Below are positions 29,318-37,093 of a DNA stretch of 40,858 nt, piece after piece; position 1 is the first letter of the stretch; every line of letters begins with the position of its first letter. Below the pieces are notes generated by a model, which worked only from the letters and a program-made list of their open reading frames with translations, searched no databases and was not told the origin of the DNA. The stretch comes from Saprospiraceae bacterium (GTDB lineage: Bacteria > Bacteroidota > Bacteroidia > Chitinophagales > Saprospiraceae), in contig JADKGI010000003.1 of NCBI GenBank assembly GCA_016722285.1, positions 1 through 40,858 of the forward strand, read 5' to 3'. A program made the translations under genes and the position numbers.

Positions 29318-30454
29318 TCATGTGATAAATTGCTGAATAATCCAGATTGTGCATAAGCCCCAAAAGGTTCCGGTCGCCATACTTAGTACGGCCAGAATGA
29401 TAGCATGAGGCATCCATCTTTTGTCGTATGAAGCAGTGACAGCCGGGGCAGTCGCAATACCCCCGACATTTGCCATGCTTCCTACAGCAACCCATGCCAT
29501 ATTTACCTTTAGCCAGAAGGCCACCAAAATAGTAAATATAAAATGTCCTGATATCCATAATCCTAATATGCTTAAAAGGACATAATCTAATCGAAGATTT
29601 TCAAATTTAAGTTTTAGTCCCAATATAGACATAATGATTAAAATGAGAACGGACGATATTTGCAGGGCAAATTTCCTGTTCCATCTTGGCCAGGCATTGC
29701 CTATATATAAGCCTAATATCGACAGACTAATGATTTGAAAAATAAAAGATAAATTCAAATAATAATTTATAACTGTGATAGAAATTAAAATTAATATCAT
29801 CAATATACGCGGAATGGGGCTGACATGAGATACTGAAATGGCATCCGGAATATCTGCCTCATAGATTCCCAATCTCTTATTAATTTTATCAGAGCGTTTA
29901 ATAAACTGAAACATATAGATTGTCCATACATTAACTAAAAGATTGTCAAAAATCAAGATCGTGAGAAATACATTTTCAGGACAGTTGACTGCTTCTTTTA
30001 ATACCAATTGGCTGATACTTCCACCAATCCAGCTACCTATCACTGTAATAAGTCCCTTCCATTGGTCACCAGTGAGCAGCCATTCATGTAAAGAAGGTAT
30101 AAAGTGTCCTGTAGCAAATAGTATGATAGGAAAAACAGCGATGAAAAAAGAACCACTAACAAAAACTACTACCGGCTTCCACCCGACTTTTTTCAATTCC
30201 AGCAAAGTCATGCTGCTCATCACCACTAAAATGGTAAAGGGTATCAATAAGTCTTTGCTGAGTTGGTGGATAATATGCTTATTAAAATCATAATCCATAA
30301 CGCCACAAATGATAGCCGGTATAATATAGGCCAGCAGGATAGCCGGCACCCAATCTAAAAGCAATTGGACTTTTATATGTTCGCTGGCTGACACTCTTAT
30401 TATTACCATCACTGCAAATGCTACGATCGCAAAAGGAAGTAAGTAATCAATCAT
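29318..30454 (-). CDS. DUF819-family integral membrane protein
   Basis: 378 codons, family-typical length, with about ten or eleven hydrophobic helices spread over the whole protein and short loops. Family signatures are SWIGGSISQLVLKEAV (about 158-173) and, near the C-terminus, WVAVGSMANVGGIATAPAVT (about 320-340), which resembles the ion-binding discontinuous helices of antiporter-fold transporters. The substrate of DUF819 proteins is not established. The gene converges with the VPS10-type gene (267 bases between the ends) and is divergent from the ClC transporter, with almost 490 bases between the starts. The start is the first ATG of the frame and is preceded by AT-rich DNA. Frame and composition match the neighbouring genes. 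Confidence 0.85.
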   Translation of the reverse strand: MIDYLLPFAIVAFAVMVIIRVSASEHIKVQLLLDWVPAILLAYIIPAIICGVMDYDFNKHIIHQLSKDLLIPFTILVVMSSMTLLELKKVGWKPVVVFVSGSFFIAVFPIILFATGHFIPSLHEWLLTGDQWKGLITVIGSWIGGSISQLVLKEAVNCPENVFLTILIFDNLLVNVWTIYMFQFIKRSDKINKRLGIYEADIPDAISVSHVSPIPRILMILILISITVINYYLNLSFIFQIISLSILGLYIGNAWPRWNRKFALQISSVLILIIMSILGLKLKFENLRLDYVLLSILGLWISGHFIFTILVAFWLKVNMAWVAVGSMANVGGIATAPAVTASYDKRWMPHAIILAVLSMATGTFWGLCTIWIIQQFIT

Positions 30455-30942
30455 AGGATGTTACATTTATTATTTGCAGAAAAAGGTAATATTGTGAGTT
30501 GTTATAAACAAAATATATCTTAGGTTGAAAGACAGGAGGTACTGCTTTAAAAACGATTACACAATTGGTTCCAAATCATAAAAAAAAATTTCTATTTAAA
30601 ATAAAATATTTTTATGGCATTTATTATTTAGATACAAATAAACCAAAATTTAAGCAATATCATAGCTTTTAGTTGAATCAACTTCTAAATTTTCTAAAAC
30701 CCTTTTTGTCTAATATCAGGATTTGGAAAGGTTAATCAGAAAAATAATTTAGTTTTGCCCAGTTAATAATTTGGTCTATTCCCGTTTGGATCACCATATC
30801 AGCTTAATTTAATGCATATGTTTTATGAATCAAACTTAGATAAAAAGGACTATTTCAAACCAATAATTTTAAGTACAAGAGCAAAATGTTCTGATTTTAA
30901 TTAAATTGAACATATTTAATTTTGAGTAATAAAAGCTGTAAA
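30455..30942. other. Divergent promoter region between DUF819 and ClC genes
   Basis: Almost 490 bases of AT-rich DNA between two divergent membrane-transport genes. It must carry both promoters. A TAATTTTG box at 30917-30924 fits TAnnTTTG and lies just before the ATG at 30943; this would give a very short leader, so its use is doubtful. I see no RNA gene, repeat or protein-coding signal in the remainder. Confidence 0.4.
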
Positions 30943-32328
30943 ATGAAAATCAAATATTTGCGTAAGATCGTCAGGATCAAACAAAATAGATGGATAAATC
31001 TGACCCACCTCTACCTTAAAGATTTATATGATAAAACGATTGAAACCAATTCAATTATTAAAAATCAGATTTTGCAGTTTCTACCCTTCCTGATTGCTTC
31101 CTTCCTGACTGGTACCGTTGCTTTTCTTTATAGCAGGCTTTTTAGTTATACAGAAGAATTGTCTTTGTATATTTTTGAAATAAACAGAAGTTATATTTTT
31201 ATATCTGCACCCATTTGTTTTTTGATTTCATGGTGGTTAGTAAAACGTTTTGCACCTTATGCCAGAGGGAGTGGAATTCCTCAGGTGATGGCATCAATCG
31301 AATTGGCAAAACCTAGATCAAACTATATTATTGAGACATTCCTTGGAGTAAAAATAATATTCATCAAAGTAGCTTCGAGTGCTGTTAAAGTATTAGGTGG
31401 CGGAATATTGGGTAGGGAGGGGCCGACCATACAAATTTCCAGTTCAATTTTTTATCTGGTTCAAAAATGGGTGCCAAAATGGTGGATGCCTGTTTCTCAA
31501 AAAAACATTTTGATTGCAGGTGCTGCATCCGGACTTGCAGCTGCTTTTAATACACCATTGGGTGGAATAATTTTTGCCATCGAAGAATTGTCAAAATTTC
31601 ATATTAAATATTCCAAATCACCTCTTTTTATTGCTGTCATTATAGCTGGTCTGACCGCGCAAGGTTTTGGTGGTTCTTATTTATATTTGGCTTACCCCAA
31701 AATAGACTTTACAGGTTGGAATGTAGCTCTTGGTTTGATATTGGTTTCAGTCATTTCAGGTTACTTTGGAAGTAAGATGTGTGTGATATTACTCAGATTT
31801 ATGAACTATTTCAATTCTATTAAAAATAGAAGGAATGAAATAGGATTGGTATTGCTAAGTTCTTTTTTTGTAGCTGCTTGTATCTATTTTTTTGGTGCTG
31901 AAGCCATGGGGTCAGGAAAGGAAATCATGGTACGCACATTATTTACTACCAGTAAAACGGTAGAATGGTATCTTCCATTTATAAGAATGATTGGTCTTGT
32001 CACATCTTTTGGTATAGGTGGTGCTGGTGGTGTATTTGCCCCTTCACTAAGTGCTGGGGCGTGTTTTGGAGCGTTAATTGCTCAATTATTGCACTTTACG
32101 GGAGGCAATGCAGATGCCCTGATATTAATTGGAATGACTGCCTTTTTAACCGGGGTCACACGAGCCCCATTTACATCCGCAATTATTATTTTTGAAATGA
32201 CGGACAGGCATAGTATCATATTTTTTTTATTGTTAAGTGCCATTATAGCCAATGTTATCGCCTACTATGTGGACCGGCATCCTTTCTATGAGCAATTGAA
32301 AGCCAATTATATACAGGAAGTAACATGA
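30943..32328 (+). CDS. ClC-family chloride transporter
   Basis: I chose the ATG at 30943 (461 residues); the frame is also open from a TTG at 30922. The product has the long alternating hydrophobic helices of the ClC fold and all three anion-selectivity motifs: GSGIP at 109-113, GREGP at 157-161 with the gating glutamate 159, and GVFAP at 363-367. Glutamates 214 and 215 in IIFAIEEL match the place of the internal proton glutamate of bacterial exchangers, so this is more likely a 2Cl-/H+ antiporter than a channel. No cytoplasmic CBS domains follow, as in the short bacterial forms. It acts in the inner membrane, probably in acid or ion homeostasis. It is divergent from the DUF819 gene, and a palindromic repeat lies about 160 bases after its stop. 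Confidence 0.93.
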   Translation: MKIKYLRKIVRIKQNRWINLTHLYLKDLYDKTIETNSIIKNQILQFLPFLIASFLTGTVAFLYSRLFSYTEELSLYIFEINRSYIFISAPICFLISWWLVKRFAPYARGSGIPQVMASIELAKPRSNYIIETFLGVKIIFIKVASSAVKVLGGGILGREGPTIQISSSIFYLVQKWVPKWWMPVSQKNILIAGAASGLAAAFNTPLGGIIFAIEELSKFHIKYSKSPLFIAVIIAGLTAQGFGGSYLYLAYPKIDFTGWNVALGLILVSVISGYFGSKMCVILLRFMNYFNSIKNRRNEIGLVLLSSFFVAACIYFFGAEAMGSGKEIMVRTLFTTSKTVEWYLPFIRMIGLVTSFGIGGAGGVFAPSLSAGACFGALIAQLLHFTGGNADALILIGMTAFLTGVTRAPFTSAIIIFEMTDRHSIIFFLLLSAIIANVIAYYVDRHPFYEQLKANYIQEVT

Positions 32329-32489
32329 CTATGATGGCAGATTTATTTTTACTATTTGAGTGTAGAAGAATGAGGATACTGTATCAGTTTTTGGTTAATT
32401 TTGGTTCATTAAAATACTTCATCTATGGAATTCAGATATTTTTGATCTGCAATATTGAGCCCACTCCGAAAAGGCAAAAAGAAAGAATT

Positions 32490-32589
32490 GCCACCAGGTC
32501 TCTAAGTCTCAAAGGTTCACAAAGGATTGAATATCAATTTTTAAAATTTGTTATTCTTTGTGACTCTTAGTGTTTTGTGTCTTTGTGGC
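32490..32589. repeat. 100-bp imperfect palindromic element (REP/MITE-like)
   Basis: Exactly 100 bases, opening with GCCACCAGGTCTCTAAGTC and closing with CTTTGTGGC preceded by TGTGACTCTTAGTG. The reverse complement of the right end (GCCACAAAGACACAAAACAC, then TAAGAGTCACAAAG) aligns with the left end through GCCAC, CTAAG and TCACAAAG, with an AT-rich centre. Similar CTTTGTGACTCTTAGTGTCTTTGTGGC-type strings are, as I recall, frequent in intergenic DNA of Bacteroidota. It lies between convergent genes (ClC and PorQ), where it could also act as a bidirectional transcription stop. It has no coding capacity. Confidence 0.65.
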
Positions 32590-32619
32590 AAAAATAAACT
32601 TTTCGGAGTAGTCTCAATA

Positions 32620-33678
32620 TTAAATATTTTTAAAAAATTTCCCCAAATCTGTACTGATACTTATGTGGTTGGTGGCACCCGCCACATGATGGTAGCCTAC
32701 ACCATAGTCCAGCTTGAATACATTTACTTTTATCCCAAATCCCAGACTGAAACCGGCGAGGCTTCGGAATGTAGATACTGAAAGTTCTTTTCTGAGGAGA
32801 TGATTATAGCCAGCTCTTAATCTGAGATTTTCGTTTTTACCCAGCATAAATTCTCCGCTGAAAACAAGGTGTCTGAAGATGTTGTCAACAGATTCTGCAA
32901 AACTACTTACCGTAACAGGGTCGCCAAAGATATCAGTTTGGACTTTTTTGTTTGGATCATCATATCTTACATTGGCTGTTTGAAGTTGCTGAGCAATGAC
33001 AGAAAATCTGAAAGGAAGATATTTTAATTTTTTTGAAAGGCCTATTTGTATATCCAAAGGCGTACCGGATCTCTCACCAGTATAGGTCGTTAATTCGTAA
33101 CCAACATTTTTTACTAAAAAAGTTATAATAAAATTTGAAGAATCATTCCGATAATTAATTCCCATATCCATCAAAGCCCCTATTGACGAATAAGATTCCG
33201 GATTGCTGAACACAGTTTTCAAATTTATACCTGCATATAGTCTGTCTGCTATTTTTTTACCCGCTCCTCTTATTATCGCTGTCTCTTTTAAAGAAAATTT
33301 ATCTTGCTGATTACCAAGTACATCAGTATAGGTAAATTAGACGTAATTTATATATTGTATGGCAAAGTGAGTATTCAGTTTCCATTTACTTATTTCCTTG
33401 CCATATCCAAAATATCCATTCTGTACACCTGCAAAATGAAAATTATGAGAAAAAGAGATTCTGTTATTCATTTTCCCGTTAAGAGAAGCAGGGTTGCTTC
33501 CCGCTATGGTGACATCTTCATCCATGACACTTACGATATGACCTCCTAATGCTGTCTGGCGTGCTGAAGCAGGCAAATTAAGGAATTCATATGAGTGTTT
33601 TCCGCCTATTTGAGCATCAAGATTATATATAAAAAATTGACATCCAAATATGAGAATATAAAGGTAATTATTATTCAT
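32620..33678 (-). CDS. porQ: PorQ-like type IX secretion system protein with internal stop
   Basis: The frame runs from the ATG at 33678 (signal peptide MNNNYLYILIFGCQFFIYNLDA) to 32620, about 350 codons, the length of PorQ. It carries the PorQ start GGKHSYEFLNLPASARQTAL and GGHIVSVMDEDVTIAGSNPASL, and barrel-like strands to the end (GYHHVAGATNHISISTDLGK). One TAA interrupts it at 33337-33339, between YINYV and FTYTDVLGN, without any change of frame, so it is a nonsense change rather than an indel. PorQ is an outer-membrane component that works with PorU, PorV and PorZ in processing T9SS cargo such as the giant protein of this window. Its start overlaps the stop of the MORN lipoprotein by a few bases, so the two are translated together. 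Confidence 0.8.
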
Positions 33679-34297
33679 ATCTGACTGTATCAACATTAAT
33701 TTCCGGCATACCTGGTTTCCATATTGTTCTGCAAATGGCTAAAGTATCACATTTCATAATTTTTATCGGAGCACCAAGTGAATCATATTCATATAATATA
33801 CCGTATTCATTGTCTCCATTTCTGTAATTGCCTTTCCAATGGATAGCACCATTTTGGTAGTATTCTGAAAAAGGACCATTTTCCATATTGGCATACATTG
33901 AGACTTCTTCTTTTACCTTACCATCAGGATAAAATAATTTTAATTCTCCTGAAAGTACATTAGCTGAATAGTATTTCTTGACTTTTATTTTCCCTGAGGG
34001 AAAATAAGCAAAATACGGTCCTTGAAGTAATCCTGTCTCTGAGTACAACTCTTCAATTTCTTTTTGACCTGATTCAAAATATAGCGTCCTTTTACCGTAT
34101 AAGACTCCACTTTTGTATTGACTTATTTCTTTGAGTTTTCCCGAAGGGAAAAAGGATTGGTAGGTTCCATTTTTCTCTTTATTTTTATTTACTGTGTACT
34201 CTTCGGAAAGGCTGCCCTGGTCATTATAAATTTTTACTTTTTTGTCAGAACAGCCCAAAATGAAAAGAAAGCTTAATATCATCAATAAGTACTTCAT
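33671..34297 (-). CDS. MORN-repeat lipoprotein (YwqK-like)
   Basis: 208 codons. The signal MKYLLMILSFLFILGCSDKK has a lipobox with Cys16. The mature part consists of consecutive MORN_2-type repeats of about 22 residues, recognisable as FFPSGKLKEISQYKSG, YFESGQKEIEELYS, YFPSGKIKVKKYYSA, LFYPDGKVKEEVSMYA and YYQNGAIHWKGNYRNG. The family is often labelled 'antitoxin YwqK' in databases, a name with little support here because no toxin gene adjoins it. It should be a periplasmic or outer-membrane lipoprotein of unknown role. The downstream PorQ-type gene overlaps its stop, which hints at a shared outer-membrane function. A 17-base dyad lies about 100 bases upstream of its start. Confidence 0.85.
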   Translation of the reverse strand: MKYLLMILSFLFILGCSDKKVKIYNDQGSLSEEYTVNKNKEKNGTYQSFFPSGKLKEISQYKSGVLYGKRTLYFESGQKEIEELYSETGLLQGPYFAYFPSGKIKVKKYYSANVLSGELKLFYPDGKVKEEVSMYANMENGPFSEYYQNGAIHWKGNYRNGDNEYGILYEYDSLGAPIKIMKCDTLAICRTIWKPGMPEINVDTVRYE

Positions 34298-34397
34298 AGT
34301 CTTTTAAACGTATATACGATTTAAAATTGTATCTCTTCTTTCCAATTAATTTTAGTCGGGAAACGATTTTTGTTTTATTAAAATAAATTTCCTACAC

Positions 34398-34414
34398 CAA
34401 ACCTATTAGGTTTG
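34398..34414. promoter_or_regulatory. 17-base dyad upstream of the MORN lipoprotein gene
   Basis: CAAACCTA T TAGGTTTG is a perfect 8+8 palindrome around one base. It lies about 100 bases upstream of the MORN/PorQ operon start and about 150 bases after the end of the proline dehydrogenase gene, in an otherwise gene-free stretch. Its size suits a dimeric regulator operator. It is too short and lacks a T-run, so it is not a terminator. Confidence 0.35.
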
Positions 34415-34562
34415 ACTTAATTTTCACTGTTTATGACAAAAATTCGGTCAAAACTTATAAATTAATCCACTTTTGCTACAGGAAGTAAGTCAAGTCACCA
34501 ATATTCAAACACAATCGGCAAGTACCAGAGTCGTTACGAATAAATATGATTTATAAAAATGG

Positions 34563-35753
34563 CTATATACCTCTTCTTTTTACTTCGGATTCGATCAGGC
34601 TCAACTCTCTGCTCATATCTCCGGTAACCGATGCATTTTCCTGAGTACGTCTGATAAGATATGGTATCACATCTTTTATGGGTCCGTAAACAACATATTT
34701 CGCAGCGTTATATCCGGCATTGGCAAGATTATATGTGATATTATCACTCATCCCGTACAATTGACAAAAATTGATATGCTGATGGTTATGATCGATACCT
34801 TTCTCATGAATAAGCTTTGCTTGGAGCATATTGGACTCCATATTGTGTGAAGCACAGCAAGAAGATATGGTAGTATAGTTTTCAACGCAATATTCAATGG
34901 CTGAATTGAAATCATCATCTGTTGATTTTTTATCATCTTGAATAGGACTAGGGTAACCCATCTCTTCGGCTCTGTTTCTCTCTTTGTCCATGTATGCACC
35001 TCTCACCATTTTACAGCCAAAGATAATCCCATGTTTCTGACACCGTTCGTGGTCGCGTTTTATATGTGCAAGTTTAGATTTTAGGTATAACTGATATGTA
35101 TTATAAATGGTGGCACGTTCTTTATTATATTTTTCTGACATTTGCATCACCAATTCATCTATCGGGTCCTGTATCCAACTTTCTTCAGAATCAACAAAAA
35201 TACTTATTCCTAATTCCTGGGCTTTTTCACAGATTTCGTCCAATCTTTCTTGAAGATGTTGATACTTACGTTTTTCTCCTTCTGACAGGGTTTCATTATT
35301 CTGAATTTTTTCAAGAATCTTTTTATCCACCAACCCTGTGATTTTAGTACTTACCACGGGCACAGAATTATTTGAAGCTGCCATTTCTACAGCCCTGAGT
35401 GTTTCTTCCATGACGGCATCCAGATCTTCCTCATCACATTTTCCCTCTGCCCCGAAGTCCAAAACAGTCAAAATGTCGGATTCGTAAAGATTGTCAATCG
35501 TTTTCTGGCAGTCAAGCAGGGATTCTCCTCCACAAAACTGCGGGAAAATTGTATTTCTTACCATCAAGTCAGTAAATGGAAGTCTCAACTTAATAGCAAT
35601 CAAACCGATTTTTGAACCAAAATCAACGAGAGTAGGGTTGTTCATTAATCTAAATAGCCAGGCTGTCTTTTTAAGTACTCTATCAGATTTATTTGAAAAT
35701 GCTATTTCCGTATTGGAAAAATCAAGTTGGAATGTAGGTTCGGGTTCAATCAT
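34563..35753 (-). CDS. Proline dehydrogenase (monofunctional)
   Basis: 396 codons, matching the monofunctional proline dehydrogenases of Bacteroidota. The enzyme oxidises proline to pyrroline-5-carboxylate with FAD and passes electrons to the quinone pool. Visible family features include LTVLDFGAEGK (about 95-105), VVSTKITGL for a barrel strand (about 134-142), ISIFVDSEESW (about 183-193), KMVRGAYMDKER (about 246-257), SHNMESNMLQAKLI (about 300-313), QLYGMSDNITYNLA and the FAD/substrate-contacting C-terminal helix with RRTQENASV (about 368-376). It begins six bases after the aroE stop and is the last gene of a tight minus-strand run (smc, ACP phosphodiesterase, aroE), although the functions are unrelated. 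No P5C-dehydrogenase domain is fused. Confidence 0.9.
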   Translation of the reverse strand: MIEPEPTFQLDFSNTEIAFSNKSDRVLKKTAWLFRLMNNPTLVDFGSKIGLIAIKLRLPFTDLMVRNTIFPQFCGGESLLDCQKTIDNLYESDILTVLDFGAEGKCDEEDLDAVMEETLRAVEMAASNNSVPVVSTKITGLVDKKILEKIQNNETLSEGEKRKYQHLQERLDEICEKAQELGISIFVDSEESWIQDPIDELVMQMSEKYNKERATIYNTYQLYLKSKLAHIKRDHERCQKHGIIFGCKMVRGAYMDKERNRAEEMGYPSPIQDDKKSTDDDFNSAIEYCVENYTTISSCCASHNMESNMLQAKLIHEKGIDHNHQHINFCQLYGMSDNITYNLANAGYNAAKYVVYGPIKDVIPYLIRRTQENASVTGDMSRELSLIESEVKRRGI

Positions 35754-35759
35754 ATAAAT

Positions 35760-36497
35760 TTATATTTCTGGTTGGTTCCATATTTCCCACGATCGTTCAG
35801 CTTGCAGGATTAGCATGTCATGACCATTTTTAACTTTGGCGCCATGAATTATTCCTTCGCTCAAAAATATGGTTTTTTCGGGATTATATACTAAGTCGTA
35901 TAAAAAATTATTTTCATGTAGCAGATGATATGGAATTGCTGGTTTTGACAGGATATCCGGGTACATACCCAGTGGTGTGGTATTGATAATAAGATTGTGG
36001 TCATTCATAATATCATTAGATAAGTCTGAGTAAGATATATTATTTTTTGAATTTCGGCTGACTATTTTGTATTTTATTTTTAATTTTTTCAGAACATACT
36101 TTACTGCTTTGGATGCTCCACCTGTTCCCAATATCAACGCCCCGCTTATTCTATCAGGGGTTTCGATCAGGCCAAGCAGCGAATTCTCAAAGCCATAGAC
36201 ATCTGTATTGTATCCTATGCTAATGCCGTTGATAAATTTTATTGTATTGACAGCGCCAATTTCTGACGCAACAGGATCCAATTTATCAAGAAAAGGCATT
36301 ACTTGCTCTTTATAGGGAATCGTTACATTTATACCACTAAAAGTTAAACTTCGTAAAAGTTTGACAAACTCATCAATCTGTTCCAAAGGATAGGATTTAT
36401 AATTAGCATGAATTTTATTTTTGGCGAATTTATTTTCAAAATAATCTGGGGAAAATGAATGTGAAAGTGGAAATCCAATAAGCCCGAAATGTTTCAT
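35760..36497 (-). CDS. aroE: Shikimate dehydrogenase
   Basis: 245 codons. The enzyme reduces 3-dehydroshikimate to shikimate with NADPH in the aromatic amino-acid pathway. The N-terminal substrate domain shows GFPLSHSFSP (Ser12 and Ser14) and NVTIPYKEQ with catalytic Lys63; Asn84 and Asp99 (NTDVYGF) complete the active site. The NADP-binding domain starts with LILGTGGASKAVKYVL (about 121-136), and NTTPLGM follows near 173. The C-terminal GHDMLILQAERSWEIW holds the conserved Gln. All residues match Escherichia coli AroE in order and spacing. It is slightly short (family about 250-280) but complete. The start lies ten bases after the upstream ACP phosphodiesterase stop. Confidence 0.95.
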   Translation of the reverse strand: MKHFGLIGFPLSHSFSPDYFENKFAKNKIHANYKSYPLEQIDEFVKLLRSLTFSGINVTIPYKEQVMPFLDKLDPVASEIGAVNTIKFINGISIGYNTDVYGFENSLLGLIETPDRISGALILGTGGASKAVKYVLKKLKIKYKIVSRNSKNNISYSDLSNDIMNDHNLIINTTPLGMYPDILSKPAIPYHLLHENNFLYDLVYNPEKTIFLSEGIIHGAKVKNGHDMLILQAERSWEIWNQPEI

Positions 36498-36507
36498 TTT
36501 TTTGTTT

Positions 36508-37089
36508 TTAGCAATTACAAAATTTGTTTACATGATGTATCAGGTCCGGAAAGAAACTCAGAAAATGACCGTCTAATTTTGCATAATTTTTCTTTAAGTC
36601 CAGATGGATCGTTTCAAAATGATTGTCAAATTTTGCCCTCCTTTTTAATCGTAAAAAAGTTTGGACAAGCCTCTCTTCGTTTTTACAACTCATGAGAAAA
36701 TCATCAAAAATCATCAATGTGAGTTTGTCTCTTAGCTTTTCAGGGAATGAATATTTATTCTGTTCCAGAATTAAGTAAACCCTTTTTGTAAAAACGTCAA
36801 TTGATTCACTGCTGAATTGATTCCAATGTTTGGTCAGAAAATAATCAAAAAGTATATCTGAAATTACGGGTGCGTATTTACCCTGTGTCTTACTCAAAAT
36901 GGTATTACAGGCTCTGACTTCATCATGCTGATCTGTAAACTTATCAATTGATTTGTGTAATTCGATGCCTTTTAATATTGAGGCAGATTGATTTTTTATA
37001 TCTTTTGTAGTCAAAAAATCTGTTAGAAAATTACCAATTAAAAGATCTTTATCCTGGCAGGAAAGATACACATGCGCAAGATAGTTCAT
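36508..37089 (-). CDS. Acyl carrier protein phosphodiesterase (AcpH-like)
   Basis: 193 codons, equal to the family length. The start MNYLAHVYLS, then LLIGNFLTDFL (about 16-26) and LKGIELHKSIDKFTDQH (about 39-55), carry the His and Asp residues of the HD-like metal site seen in this family, followed by DILFDYFLTKHW (about 79-90). Escherichia coli AcpH removes the 4'-phosphopantetheine arm from ACP. In Bacteroidota the protein is annotated by homology only (DUF479). It starts four bases after the smc stop and ends ten bases before aroE, so it is co-transcribed with both. Nothing is missing or fused. Confidence 0.85.
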   Translation of the reverse strand: MNYLAHVYLSCQDKDLLIGNFLTDFLTTKDIKNQSASILKGIELHKSIDKFTDQHDEVRACNTILSKTQGKYAPVISDILFDYFLTKHWNQFSSESIDVFTKRVYLILEQNKYSFPEKLRDKLTLMIFDDFLMSCKNEERLVQTFLRLKRRAKFDNHFETIHLDLKKNYAKLDGHFLSFFPDLIHHVNKFCNC

Positions 37090-37093
37090 ATTT

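Noticed and set aside
32325..32781. Two short plus-strand open frames after the ClC gene
   Set aside because: They run through the palindromic repeat and the antisense of porQ, and no protein family is recognisable.
33671..34297. Toxin-antitoxin reading of the YwqK-like gene
   Set aside because: The MORN repeats and lipoprotein signal point to an exported protein, and no toxin-like gene lies next to it.
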